Shown: piece by piece, positions 1 to 6,332 of the stretch
Layout of the letters: every line of letters starts with the position of its first letter
Position numbering within the stretch: position 1 is the stretch's first letter
Origin: Thermoleophilaceae bacterium
GTDB lineage: Bacteria; Actinomycetota; Thermoleophilia; Solirubrobacterales; Thermoleophilaceae
DNA length: 7,565 nt
NCBI GenBank assembly: GCA_013696905.1
Contig: JACCXP010000434.1
Span: 1 to 7,565 of the forward strand
Reading direction: 5' to 3'
Translations under genes and position numbers: made by a program
The notes under the pieces: generated by a model
Database searches by the model: none
What the model was told of the DNA's origin: nothing
Seen by the model: the letters and a program-made list of their open reading frames with translations, nothing else

Positions 1-319
1 GCCTGACGATCACGTTGTCGAGCCTGCTCTCGAGCAGGCGCAGGAGGTTCTCGCCGGTCACTCCCGGCTGGCGGCTGGCCTTGTCGTAGTAGTTGCGGAA
101 CTGCCGCTCGAGCACGCCGTAGTAGCGTCGCGCCTTCTGCTTCTCGCGCAGCTGGAGGCGGTACTCCGACTGCTTCTGACGCCCACGGCCGTGGTCGCCC
201 GGCGGGTAGGCCCGCCGCTCGACGCCGCACTTGTCCGTCAGGCACCGCTCTCCCTTGAGGAAGAGCTTGATGCCCTCGCGGCGGCACTGCTTGCACTGGG
301 CCCCCCGATCGCGTGCCAT
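1..319 (-). CDS. rpsD: 30S ribosomal protein S4, zinc-finger form (3' end beyond the window)
   Basis: Small-subunit protein that binds 16S rRNA early in 30S assembly and, in well-studied bacteria, also represses translation of its own operon. I translated the reverse strand from the ATG at 317-319 and get 106 residues before the window edge, about half of the usual 200-odd. The start reads [16 protein letters not shown]. Cysteines at 9, 12, 26 and 31 (C-X2-C-X13-C-X4-C) form the zinc knuckle of C+ S4 proteins; E. coli S4 lacks this set. A run near residue 95 ([10 protein letters not shown]) is the beginning of the S4 RNA-binding domain. The gene starts 4 bases after the rpsK stop, and a GGAGGG sequence inside the end of rpsK serves as its ribosome binding site. 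rpoA and rplQ would be expected downstream, outside the window. Confidence 0.97.
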   Translation of the reverse strand, partial: MARDRGAQCKQCRREGIKLFLKGERCLTDKCGVERRAYPPGDHGRGRQKQSEYRLQLREKQKARRYYGVLERQFRNYYDKASRQPGVTGENLLRLLESRLDNVIVR

Positions 320-323
320 CGGC

Positions 324-722
324 CTAGACCCTCCGCCGCTTGCGCGGCCTGCAGCCGTTGTGGGCCTGCGGCGTGACGTCGCGGATGCCCGTGACCTCGA
401 GACCAGCGGCCTGGAGCGAGCGGATCGCCGTCTCGCGCCCGGAGCCCGGGCCCTTCACGAAGACCTCGACCTTCTCGAGGCCCTGCTCCATGCCCTTGCG
501 CGCGGCAGCGTCAGCGGTGACCTGAGCGGCGAAGGGGGTCGACTTGCGCGAGCCCTTGAAGCCCGCCCCGCCGGCCGACTCCCACGCGATCACGTTGCCC
601 TCCCTGTCGGTCAGGGAGACGATCGTGTTGTTGAACGACGTCTTGATGTGGGCTTGGCCCAGGGGAATGTTCTTGCGGACCCTGCGTCGTCCGCGACCGC
701 GTGCCGGCCTCTGCTGTGCCAT
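324..722 (-). CDS. rpsK: 30S ribosomal protein S11
   Basis: Protein of the 30S platform, contacting 16S rRNA near the mRNA exit side together with S7 and S18. The 132-residue product has the usual length. It has a very basic N-terminus ([13 protein letters not shown], residues 8-20), the conserved core [15 protein letters not shown] (25-39) and [17 protein letters not shown] (50-66), and the hallmark C-terminus [13 protein letters not shown] (120-132). In E. coli the Asn-Gly pair in this tail is where an isoaspartate forms; it is present here at 122-123, but whether it is modified cannot be seen. The ATG lies 3 bases after the rpsM stop, with AAGGTGAG near the end of rpsM as a plausible ribosome binding site. 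Nothing in the protein is unusual. Confidence 0.98.
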   Translation of the reverse strand: MAQQRPARGRGRRRVRKNIPLGQAHIKTSFNNTIVSLTDREGNVIAWESAGGAGFKGSRKSTPFAAQVTADAAARKGMEQGLEKVEVFVKGPGSGRETAIRSLQAAGLEVTGIRDVTPQAHNGCRPRKRRRV

Positions 723-725
723 CTG

Positions 726-1106
726 CTACTTGCTCACCTTCTTCTTGCCGGCCACCTGCATGCGGCGGGGACCCTTGCGGGTGCGGGCGTTCGTCTTGGT
801 GCGCTGGCCGTTCGTCGGCAGGCCGCGGCGGTGGCGCAGCCCGCGGTAGGCGCCGATCTCCATCAGCCGCTTGACGCTCTGGGATCGCTCACGGCGAAGG
901 TCGCCCTCCACCATCGCGCCGCCGTCGACGAGCTCGCGCAGCGCTCGGACCTCGTCCTCGGTCAGGTTCTTTACGTAGGTGTCGGGGTCGATCCCGGCTT
1001 CCTGCAGGAACTTCCGCGCCTGCGACTCCCCGACGCCGAAGATGTAGGTGAGGCCAATCTCGACCCGCTTGTTGAGAGGGATGTTGACCCCCGCGATTCT
1101 TGCCAT
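726..1106 (-). CDS. rpsM: 30S ribosomal protein S13
   Basis: Head protein of the small subunit that forms bridges to the large subunit and contacts P-site tRNA through its C-terminal tail. The 126-residue product begins [20 protein letters not shown], contains the helix-two-turn-helix body (about 14-80), and carries the family signature [16 protein letters not shown] at 91-106. The tail ends in a lysine-rich segment (KKKVSK), as expected for the extension that reaches the tRNAs. It follows rpmJ by 4 bases; the GGTGA just before the ATG can pair with the end of 16S rRNA. Length and sequence are ordinary. Confidence 0.98.
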   Translation of the reverse strand: MARIAGVNIPLNKRVEIGLTYIFGVGESQARKFLQEAGIDPDTYVKNLTEDEVRALRELVDGGAMVEGDLRRERSQSVKRLMEIGAYRGLRHRRGLPTNGQRTKTNARTRKGPRRMQVAGKKKVSK

Positions 1107-1110
1107 CAGC

Positions 1111-1224
1111 TCACCCCTGGCGCTGTTTGTGACGTGGGTTCTGGCAGATCACCAGCACCGCCCCGTGGCGACGGATGATCTTGCACTTCTCGCACATCGG
1201 CTTGACTGAAGCTCGGACCTTCAT
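1111..1224 (-). CDS. rpmJ: 50S ribosomal protein L36, zinc (C+) form
   Basis: Very small large-subunit protein that binds 23S rRNA. The 37-residue product starts [15 protein letters not shown] and has Cys11, Cys14, Cys27 and His32, the complete C-C-C-H zinc ribbon of the C+ form. I chose the ATG at 1222-1224 because every L36 starts at this methionine; the frame stays open further upstream, but that translation (for example [19 protein letters not shown]) resembles no known protein. The ribosome binding site is odd: GGAG lies only 2 bases from the ATG, closer than usual. The gene follows a 104-base gap after map, so it may be translated, and possibly transcribed, less tightly with the upstream genes than the rest of the cluster. 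Confidence 0.96.
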   Translation of the reverse strand: MKVRASVKPMCEKCKIIRRHGAVLVICQNPRHKQRQG

Positions 1225-1328
1225 CGCTCCGCGATCTGTGGGACTTGTAAAGAGGTAGGGCGCAGGACCCAGGAGTCGGTCAAGCGCCAGCCGACCGGTA
1301 AGGGTAGCAATCGGCGGCCTCAGATATC
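1225..1328. other. map-rpmJ intergenic gap, no gene
   Basis: This 104-base stretch is the longest gap in the window. It holds no credible coding sequence: neither strand gives an IF-1-like protein, and at about 72 codons infA would not fit. On the minus strand it contains a stem-loop (1259-1288) and, at its upstream edge, part of a near-palindrome that overlaps the map stop codon. A TTGACC at 1278-1283 resembles a -35 box but has no good -10 partner at the right distance, so I do not call a promoter. No T-tract follows the stem-loop, which argues against an intrinsic terminator. Confidence 0.75.
1259..1288 (-). other. predicted RNA stem-loop upstream of rpmJ
   Basis: Read on the minus strand, GGCGC-TT-GACC pairs with GGTC-CT-GCGCC around an 8-base loop (GACTCCTG). 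That gives a 5-bp outer stem and a 4-bp inner stem separated by a 2x2 internal loop. It ends about 34 bases before the rpmJ ATG and is not followed by a run of T, so it looks more like a leader structure or mRNA-processing site than a terminator. In GC-rich DNA such stems also arise by chance. Confidence 0.3.
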
Positions 1329-1334
1329 TCAGGC
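1317..1334. repeat. 18-bp near-perfect palindrome across the map stop codon
   Basis: GCCTCAGATATCTCAGGC is symmetric about 1325/1326 except for one C-C pair (1321 and 1330). Its core AGATATCT is a perfect 8-bp palindrome and is unusually AT-rich for this sequence. It overlaps the map stop (TGA, 1331-1329) and opens the 104-base gap before rpmJ. It could be a binding site for a dimeric regulator, but position and symmetry are the only support. Confidence 0.3.
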
Positions 1335-2102
1335 GGCGCGGCGCGCCTCCTCGGCGTGCCACGGGGTCAGGATGCGCGGACCGTCGGCCGTCACCGCCAC
1401 GGTGTGCTCGAAATGCGCGGCGAGAGACCCGTCCTGCGAGTACACGGCCCAGGAGTCCTCGCCCATCCTGATCGGATCGGTGCCGACGTTCACCATCGGC
1501 TCGATCGCGAACACCATTCCCTCGCGCAGGACCGGACCGCTGCCGGGCTCGCCGAAGTTCGGGATCTGCGGATCCTCGTGCATCGCCCGACCTACTCCGT
1601 GGCCGACCAGCGCGCGCACGACGGAGAACCCGGCGCGCTCGACGCGCGCCTGCACCGCGTGCGACACATCGCCGAGGTGATTGTCGGGCCGGCACAGCTC
1701 GACCGCGTCGAAGAGGGCCCCGCGGGTGACCTCGAGCAGCTTGGCCGCTACGGCTGAGATCGGGCCGACTGCCACGGTGACGGCGGCATCGGCGACCCAG
1801 CCGTCGAGCACGACGCCGACGTCGAGCGAGAGCACGTCCCCGCGGCGCAGCTCGTAGGGCCCCGGTATCCCGTGCACGATCATCGAGTTCGGCGAGGCGC
1901 AGATCGAGCCGGGAAAGCCGTGGTACCCCTTGAACGCGGGCTCCGCCCCCTGCGAGCGGATGAAGCGCTCGGCCGCCTGGTCGAGCGCGCCGGTCGAGAT
2001 GCCGGGCCGGGCCTTGCCTTTGAGCATGGCGAGACAGCGGACCAGGATCTGACCCGCCGCGGCGACCTTCTCGATCTCCTCCGGGCTCTTCCTGACGATC
2101 AC
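1329..2102 (-). CDS. map: methionine aminopeptidase, type I
   Basis: Cytosolic dinuclear-metal peptidase that removes the initiator methionine from new proteins. From the GTG at 2100-2102 the product has 257 residues, the size of type Ia enzymes with no N-terminal extension. All five metal ligands are present: Asp94 (SLDVGV), Asp105 (VADAAV), His168 (VGHGVG), Glu201 (AIEPM) and Glu232 (HFEHT). His77 in VHGIP matches the conserved substrate-site histidine. I chose this GTG because [12 protein letters not shown] aligns with the usual start of the family (MIICKT in Bacillus). The frame is open upstream into adk, where it yields only a shadow translation. An in-frame CTG at 2112-2114, four codons earlier, fits the Shine-Dalgarno better, so the exact start is uncertain. 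It follows adk by 13 bases. Confidence 0.95.
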   Translation of the reverse strand: MIVRKSPEEIEKVAAAGQILVRCLAMLKGKARPGISTGALDQAAERFIRSQGAEPAFKGYHGFPGSICASPNSMIVHGIPGPYELRRGDVLSLDVGVVLDGWVADAAVTVAVGPISAVAAKLLEVTRGALFDAVELCRPDNHLGDVSHAVQARVERAGFSVVRALVGHGVGRAMHEDPQIPNFGEPGSGPVLREGMVFAIEPMVNVGTDPIRMGEDSWAVYSQDGSLAAHFEHTVAVTADGPRILTPWHAEEARRAA

Positions 2103-2115
2103 GAGAGCATCCAGC

Positions 2116-2790
2116 CTAGAGCTCCTCCTCGAGGCGCAGCGTGGCAAGCGTGGCCTTGATGTGGTCGTGCACCTCGCCGGGCTTGCGAGAGCCGTTGAAG
2201 CGCCGCAGCATCCCGCGTTCGTCGTAGAACTCGACCAGCGGCTGGGTCTGCTCGTGGTACACCTCGAGTCGATGCTTGACGGTCTCCGGGCGGTCGTCGT
2301 CGCGCTGCTCGAGCGCGGAGCCATCCTCGTCACATACGCCCTCGCTTTTCGGCGGGTCGTGGTCGACGTGATAGAGGTGCCCGTTGGCCGCGCACACGCG
2401 ACGACCGCTGAGGCGGCGGACCACCTCGTCGTCGTCGACCTCGATCAGCAGCGCTGCCGTCAGCCTGCGGCCGAGACGATCGATCTGCTCGTCGAGCGAC
2501 TGCGCCTGTCCTCGCGTGCGCGGGAACCCGTCGAGCACGAAGCCGTCGGCCGCCTCGGGCGTGTCGAGGCGCTCGACGATCACCTTCGTGATCAGCTCGT
2601 CCGGCACCAGGTCGCCCCGGTCCATGTGCTCCTTGGCCTCGCGGCCGAGCTCGGACCCGTCGCGAACGGCGGCGCGCAGGATGTCGCCGGTGGCGTAATA
2701 GGGAAGCTCGAAGTCCTCCACCAGCCGCTCGGCCTGCGTTCCCTTGCCCGCCCCCGGGGGGCCAAGCATGATCAGGTTCAGCTCGCTCAC
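2116..2790 (-). CDS. adk: adenylate kinase, long form with LID domain
   Basis: Catalyses ATP + AMP <-> 2 ADP in the cytosol. The 224-residue protein has the P-loop GPPGAGKGT (10-18), the AMP-binding region beginning YYATGDILRAAV (31-42), the signature GFVLDGFPRT (83-92), a LID domain (about 129-166) and the arginine-bearing RDDDRPETVKHRL (163-175). The length is typical of long bacterial forms. In the LID, the four positions that hold zinc in Gram-positive enzymes (Cys-Cys-Cys-Asp) read Cys133, Asn136, Cys153 and Asp156, so one ligand is replaced by Asn; E. coli has His-Ser-Asp-Thr there and binds no zinc. Translation starts at GTG (2788-2790), with GTGGAA about 6 bases before it as a weak ribosome binding site. 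It lies between secY and map, as in many Gram-positive spc operons. Confidence 0.97.
   Translation of the reverse strand: MSELNLIMLGPPGAGKGTQAERLVEDFELPYYATGDILRAAVRDGSELGREAKEHMDRGDLVPDELITKVIVERLDTPEAADGFVLDGFPRTRGQAQSLDEQIDRLGRRLTAALLIEVDDDEVVRRLSGRRVCAANGHLYHVDHDPPKSEGVCDEDGSALEQRDDDRPETVKHRLEVYHEQTQPLVEFYDERGMLRRFNGSRKPGEVHDHIKATLATLRLEEEL
2122..2130 (-). promoter_or_regulatory. Shine-Dalgarno sequence for map, inside the end of adk
   Basis: GAGGAGGAG on the minus strand lies in the last codons of adk (the Glu-Glu-Glu of LEEEL). It ends 7 bases before the in-frame CTG at 2112-2114, but 19 bases before the GTG that homology favours as the map start. The purine run may also be a simple result of glutamate codons. 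Confidence 0.45.
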
Positions 2791-2817
2791 AGGGTTTCCA
2801 CGCGCGGCACCCTACAG

Positions 2818-2834
2818 GCCGGCGCCAGGCCGGC
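2818..2834 (-). other. GC-rich hairpin directly after secY
   Basis: Two copies of the palindrome GCCGGC (2818-2823 and 2829-2834) are separated by 5 bases and can form a 6-bp stem; the same segment is a direct repeat of AGGCCGGC (2816-2823 and 2827-2834). One base overlaps the secY stop codon. No T-run follows on the minus strand, so I do not call it a terminator. It sits in the 43-base secY-adk spacer and might mark mRNA processing or partial attenuation. Confidence 0.3.
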
Positions 2835-4102
2835 TAACGCAGGAAGCCCTCGTAGTTGCGCATCATCATCTGCGCCTCGAGCTGCTTCATCGTGTCGAGC
2901 GCGACGCCGACGACGATCAGGATCGACGTGCCGCCGAAGAAGAAATTGGCGCTCGTCTGGTTGATCAGGATGGTGGGAAGCGCGGCGACCGCCGCCAGGT
3001 AGAGAGCGCCCGGGAAAGTCAAGCGGGCCAGGATGCGATCGAGGTACTCGGCCGTCGGGCGCCCGGGCCGCACGCCCGGTATGAAGCCGCCGTACTTCTT
3101 CAGGTTGTCCGCCTGCTCGACCGGGTTGAAGGTGACGGCGGTGTAGAAGTACGTGAAGACCACGATCAGGACGGCCTCGCCGAGCAGATACGGCCATCCG
3201 TTCGGCGAGAAGAAGGTCGAGAAGCCCTGCGCCCAGCTGGCCTGGGTGAGCGTGCCGACGGTCGGGGGGAAAGCCATCAGAGAGGCGGCGAAGATCACCG
3301 GGATCACGCCGGCCATGTTCACGCGCAGCGGCAGGTAGGTCGATTGCCCGCCCTGGCTGCGCCGCCCGATCACCCGCTTCGCGTACTGCACAGGGATGCG
3401 CCGCTGACCCTCCTGGATGAAGACGATCGCGATGATGATCCCCAGCGCGAGGAACGGCATCATCACCTTGAACACCTGGTCGGGGTTGGTCCACCACGCC
3501 TGGAGGCCCTGCGGCAGGCTCGCGACGATGCTCGCGAAGATCATCAGCGAGATCCCATTGCCGATCCCGCGCTGGGTTATCAGCTCGCCGAACCACATCA
3601 GCAGCACGGTGCCCGCGGTCAGCGTCAGCACGATCACGAACACGGTCGCGGCGTTGAAGTTCTCGACCACGGGGATCGCGCCGCCGGCCGTGGAGCGGAT
3701 CAGCAGCACGTAGCCGATCGACTGGAAGAAGGCGAGCGCGACGGTCAGGTAACGCGTGTACTGGGTGATCTTCTGTTGCCCGACCTCGCCCTCCTTGCGC
3801 AGCTTCTCAAGCGAGGGCACGACGACGGTCATCAGCTGCAGCACGATCGACGCCGTGATGTAGGGCATGATCCCGAGCGCGAAGATCGCGAAGCGCTGGA
3901 GCGACCCGCCGGAGAACAGGTTGAGGAAGCCGAGCACGTTCGAGCCGCTGAACTGAGCCGACAGCGCGTCGAGCGCATCCGGGTTGACTCCCGGGGCGGG
4001 GATGTAGGCCCCGAGCCGGTAGAGCAACAGGATCGCGGCCGTGAAGGCGAGCTTCTTGCGGATCTCAGGGATCCGGATCGAGCCCTGGAGCGTCTGCCAC
4101 AT
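2834..4102 (-). CDS. secY: preprotein translocase channel subunit SecY
   Basis: Pore-forming inner-membrane subunit of the SecYEG translocon, which moves unfolded proteins across or into the membrane with SecA or the ribosome. The 422-residue protein is of usual size and has about ten hydrophobic segments; the first spans roughly 18-35. The two family signatures are present: ALGIMPYITASIVLQLM (75-91) and ITQRGIGNGISLMIFASIV (175-193). The basic cytosolic loop QRRIPVQYAKRVIGRR (233-248) and the loop KKYGGFIPGVRPG (335-347) are the sites that face SecA or the ribosome; Arg345 corresponds to the functionally important Arg357 of E. coli. The ATG is 9 bases after the rplO stop, with only weak AGG-type ribosome binding sites upstream, which suggests translational coupling. 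Confidence 0.98.
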   Translation of the reverse strand: MWQTLQGSIRIPEIRKKLAFTAAILLLYRLGAYIPAPGVNPDALDALSAQFSGSNVLGFLNLFSGGSLQRFAIFALGIMPYITASIVLQLMTVVVPSLEKLRKEGEVGQQKITQYTRYLTVALAFFQSIGYVLLIRSTAGGAIPVVENFNAATVFVIVLTLTAGTVLLMWFGELITQRGIGNGISLMIFASIVASLPQGLQAWWTNPDQVFKVMMPFLALGIIIAIVFIQEGQRRIPVQYAKRVIGRRSQGGQSTYLPLRVNMAGVIPVIFAASLMAFPPTVGTLTQASWAQGFSTFFSPNGWPYLLGEAVLIVVFTYFYTAVTFNPVEQADNLKKYGGFIPGVRPGRPTAEYLDRILARLTFPGALYLAAVAALPTILINQTSANFFFGGTSILIVVGVALDTMKQLEAQMMMRNYEGFLR

Positions 4103-4111
4103 CGCGGCTGC

Positions 4112-4609
4112 CTACGCCTCGAGGACCGTGCAGGAGCCCCCAGCCGATTCGATCTTCTCGCGCGCCGCGGCCGAGAAGCCGTGCGCGTGCACGACCAGCG
4201 GCTTCGAGATCTCGCCCTGGCCGAGGACCTTGACCGGGATCGCCTTGCGCGTGGCGAGGCCGCTGCGGCGAAGCGTTTCGGGCGTCACCTCGGCGCCTGA
4301 CTCGAAGCGTGCCTCGAGGTCGCGCAGGTTGACGCCCTGGGTGCGGGTGCGGAACTGCTCGAAGGGCATCGACTTCTTCATGTGCGGGCCGCGCAGCTTG
4401 CGCAGACGCATGTGAATCGGCATCTGCCCACCCTCGAAGGCCTTGTTGCTCTTGCTGCCGGCGCGCGAGCCCGCGCCCTTGTGTCCGCGCCCAGAGGTCT
4501 TCCCGTGGCCCGAGCCCTCACCACGGCCGACCCGCTTGCGTCGATGACGCGAGCCTGGCGGCGGCTTCAGCGAGTGCAGGCCGATCGTGTCGAGGTCGAG
4601 CTCGGCCAC
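4112..4609 (-). CDS. rplO: 50S ribosomal protein L15
   Basis: Large-subunit assembly protein whose long basic N-terminal arm threads through 23S rRNA. The 165-residue product begins MAELDLDTIGLHSLKPPPGS; the Gly/Arg/Lys-rich arm runs about 20-60 (RVGRGEGSGHGKTSGRGHKG at 26-45), followed by the globular domain and the conserved C-terminal AHGFSAAAREKIESAGG (142-158). The start codon is GTG (4607-4609), 4 bases after the rpmD stop; GAGG 9 bases upstream lies inside rpmD. The start is supported by alignment to family N-termini. The rpmD-rplO-secY order is the classical one. Confidence 0.98.
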   Translation of the reverse strand: MAELDLDTIGLHSLKPPPGSRHRRKRVGRGEGSGHGKTSGRGHKGAGSRAGSKSNKAFEGGQMPIHMRLRKLRGPHMKKSMPFEQFRTRTQGVNLRDLEARFESGAEVTPETLRRSGLATRKAIPVKVLGQGEISKPLVVHAHGFSAAAREKIESAGGSCTVLEA

Positions 4610-4613
4610 CGGC

Positions 4614-4790
4614 CTAGTCCTCGACCTTGACGAGGTGGCGAACGCTGTGCAGCGCCCCGCGCAACGCCGGGCTGTCGGCGCGCTCGGAGCGCTTGCCGAT
4701 GCGCCCGAGCCCGAGCGTGCGCAAGGTGTCGCGCTGCTTCGGGTTCGAGCCGCTCGACGAGCGGAGCTGGGTGATCGAGAGCGTCGCCAT
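4614..4790 (-). CDS. rpmD: 50S ribosomal protein L30
   Basis: Small large-subunit protein. The 58-residue product ([20 protein letters not shown] at the start, SVRHLVKVED at the end) has the usual bacterial length and pattern, including the TLRTLGLGRIGKR stretch at 22-34 typical of the family. The ATG (4788-4790) overlaps the rpsE stop by one base (TGATG), so its translation is probably coupled to rpsE termination. Confidence 0.96.
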   Translation of the reverse strand: MATLSITQLRSSSGSNPKQRDTLRTLGLGRIGKRSERADSPALRGALHSVRHLVKVED

Positions 4791-5410
4791 CAGGCGGGCG
4801 CCGCCTCCTCGACCGGCGGCGTCGCGACCGGAGCGCCGTTCGCAGCGGGGCTCGGCGGGGCGGCGTCGCCGTCGCGCGCGGAGTCTTCGTGGCCCGCGAA
4901 GCCGAGCACCTCGCGCACGGAGATGCCACGCAGGTCCGCCACCTCGTCGGGACTGCGCAGAGACTGCAGCCCGGCGACGGTCGCCTTGACGAGGTTGATC
5001 GGGTTCTGGCTGCCGAGCGACTTCGAGAGCACATCGTGGATGCCTGCGAGCTCGAGCACCGCGCGCACGCCGCCACCCGCTATCACGCCGGTGCCCTCGG
5101 AGGCGGGCTTGAGGAAGACGCGCCCGGCGCCGTGGATGCCGGTCACCTGGTGGGTGATCGTGCTGCCGTAGCGCGGCACCTTGAAGAGGTTCTTCTTGGC
5201 GCGCTCGACGCCCTTTTGGATCGCGAGCGGAACTTCGTTCGCCTTCCCGTACCCGACCCCGACGACGGTGCGCTCGTCGCCCACGACGACGAGCGCCGTG
5301 AAGGAGAAGCGGCGGCCGCCCTTGACGACCTTTGCGACGCGGTTGATCTCGACGACCCGCTCCTGCAGGTCGTAACCGCCTGCGTCGACTGTCCTGTCGG
5401 TGTAAGGCAT
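4790..5410 (-). CDS. rpsE: 30S ribosomal protein S5 with an Ala/Pro-rich C-terminal tail
   Basis: Protein of the 30S body involved in decoding accuracy and mRNA handling at the entry channel. Residues about 13-80 form the N-terminal dsRBD-like domain, including [17 protein letters not shown] (28-44), the loop where spectinomycin-resistance changes map in E. coli; it looks wild type. The C-terminal domain carries [20 protein letters not shown] (98-117) and ends normally at SVREVLG (164-170). A further 36 residues follow, rich in Ala, Pro, Asp and Glu, making 206 residues against 166-167 in E. coli. The tail stays in the same frame up to the stop, which overlaps rpmD. The ATG is 36 bases after rplR, the widest spacing among the ribosomal genes upstream of secY, with only a weak GAAAAG in place of a Shine-Dalgarno sequence. 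Confidence 0.98.
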   Translation of the reverse strand: MPYTDRTVDAGGYDLQERVVEINRVAKVVKGGRRFSFTALVVVGDERTVVGVGYGKANEVPLAIQKGVERAKKNLFKVPRYGSTITHQVTGIHGAGRVFLKPASEGTGVIAGGGVRAVLELAGIHDVLSKSLGSQNPINLVKATVAGLQSLRSPDEVADLRGISVREVLGFAGHEDSARDGDAAPPSPAANGAPVATPPVEEAAPA

Positions 5411-5446
5411 GACTTTTCGAGGTTAGCGAAGAGGCGTCGCCTGGAG

Positions 5447-5800
5447 CTAGAAGGCGAGCCCGCCCTCGCGAGCGCCGTCCGCAAGCGCCCTGACGCGGCC
5501 GTGGTAGCGGTATCCCCCGCGGTCGAAGACGCACGTCTCGGTGCCGGTCTCGCGTGCTCGGCTCGCGATCAGCTTGCCGACCTCGATCGCCTGCTCCATC
5601 GGCGCGAGCCCGCGCAGGTCCGCCTCGATCCAGTTGACGGCGACGATCGTGCGCCCGGCCTCGTCGTCGATCAGCTGCGCCTGGATGCCGCGGTTCGAGC
5701 GAAACACGGCCAGGCGCGGGCGCGCGGCGGTGCCGCGCACCTTCGCGCGCACCCGCCGCCGGCGGCGCAGACGTGCGGCGGGCTTCGTCTTCACGCTCAT
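5447..5800 (-). CDS. rplR: 50S ribosomal protein L18
   Basis: Large-subunit protein that binds 5S rRNA together with L5 and L25 in the central protuberance. The 117-residue product has a basic, disordered-looking N-terminus ([20 protein letters not shown], 10-29), the core [20 protein letters not shown] (27-46), and the conserved end [20 protein letters not shown] (92-111). The ATG overlaps the rplF stop by 4 bases (ATGA), a standard coupling arrangement. Length and sequence are ordinary. Confidence 0.98.
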   Translation of the reverse strand: MSVKTKPAARLRRRRRVRAKVRGTAARPRLAVFRSNRGIQAQLIDDEAGRTIVAVNWIEADLRGLAPMEQAIEVGKLIASRARETGTETCVFDRGGYRYHGRVRALADGAREGGLAF

Positions 5801-6330
5801 GCGCGCTTGCCGACCTTCCGCTGCACCAGCTCGCCCTCGTAGCGGATCCCCTTGCCCTTATAGGGCTCGGGGGGGCGCACCTTGCGAATTCGAGCCGCGA
5901 TCTCGCCGACCGCCTGCTTGGAGATGCCCTTGACGACGATCGAGGTCGGAGTAGGCACCTCGAACTCGATGCCGTCGGGCGCCTTGATGTCGACGGCGTG
6001 TGAGTAGCCGACGGTGAGCTGGATGTCGTCGCCGCGCAGGGCGGCGCGGTAGCCGACCCCCTGGATCGCCAGGCGCTTCTCGAATCCCTGCGTGACGCCG
6101 TGGACCATGTTGAAGATCAGCGAGCGCGTGAGCCCGTGGAGCGCACGGTGCTCGCCGCGATCGGTCGGGCGCTTGACGACGAGCTCGCCGTCGGACTGCT
6201 CGACCGTGATGTCGCGCACGAGACGCTCGTGGAGCTCCCCGCGCGGTCCGTTGACGCGCACGACCCCGGGCTCGATCGACACCGTGACGCTCGTCGGCAC
6301 CGATATCGGCTGTCGTCCTATCCGACTCAC
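5797..6330 (-). CDS. rplF: 50S ribosomal protein L6
   Basis: Large-subunit protein near the GTPase-associated region and the sarcin-ricin loop. The 177-residue product has the normal length and the two-repeat L6 fold: it begins [20 protein letters not shown], has [19 protein letters not shown] at 78-96, and carries the family signature PEPYKGKGI at 154-162. It starts at GTG (6328-6330), 2 bases after the rpsH stop; a strong GGAGGT at 6340-6345, 9 bases upstream inside the last codons of rpsH, supports this start. Confidence 0.98.
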   Translation of the reverse strand: MSRIGRQPISVPTSVTVSIEPGVVRVNGPRGELHERLVRDITVEQSDGELVVKRPTDRGEHRALHGLTRSLIFNMVHGVTQGFEKRLAIQGVGYRAALRGDDIQLTVGYSHAVDIKAPDGIEFEVPTPTSIVVKGISKQAVGEIAARIRKVRPPEPYKGKGIRYEGELVQRKVGKRA

Positions 6331-6332
6331 GG

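Noticed and set aside
231..1178. A 315-codon plus-strand frame opposite rpsK and rpsM
   Set aside because: It is a shadow of conserved ribosomal genes, with low-complexity Ala/Arg/Leu content and no family resemblance.
1244..1283. A possible promoter for rpmJ, with TTGACC at 1278-1283 as the -35 box
   Set aside because: At 16-19 bases downstream there is no TANNNT-like -10 box (CCCTAC at 17). TACAAG at 1244-1249 is 28 bases away. The match is not good enough to call.
1225..1695. An upstream extension of the rpmJ frame through the gap and into map
   Set aside because: L36 always starts at the MKVR methionine, and the upstream translation is Arg-rich shadow sequence with no match to IF-1 or any other family.
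2103..2333. An upstream extension of the map frame into adk, giving a 334-residue protein
   Set aside because: The added residues are Ser/Arg/Thr-rich and out of frame with adk, and the peptidase family starts at the residue set [11 protein letters not shown]. The extension is a chance open frame.
2744..4300. A 518-codon open frame on the plus strand opposite secY and rplO
   Set aside because: It is antisense to two certain genes, its translation is rich in Arg, Asp, Glu, His and Gly without recognisable domains, and long antisense frames are common in GC-rich genes.
4889..5842. A 317-codon plus-strand frame opposite rpsE and rplR
   Set aside because: Same reasoning: fully antisense to two certain genes, with composition set by the codon pattern of the opposite strand.
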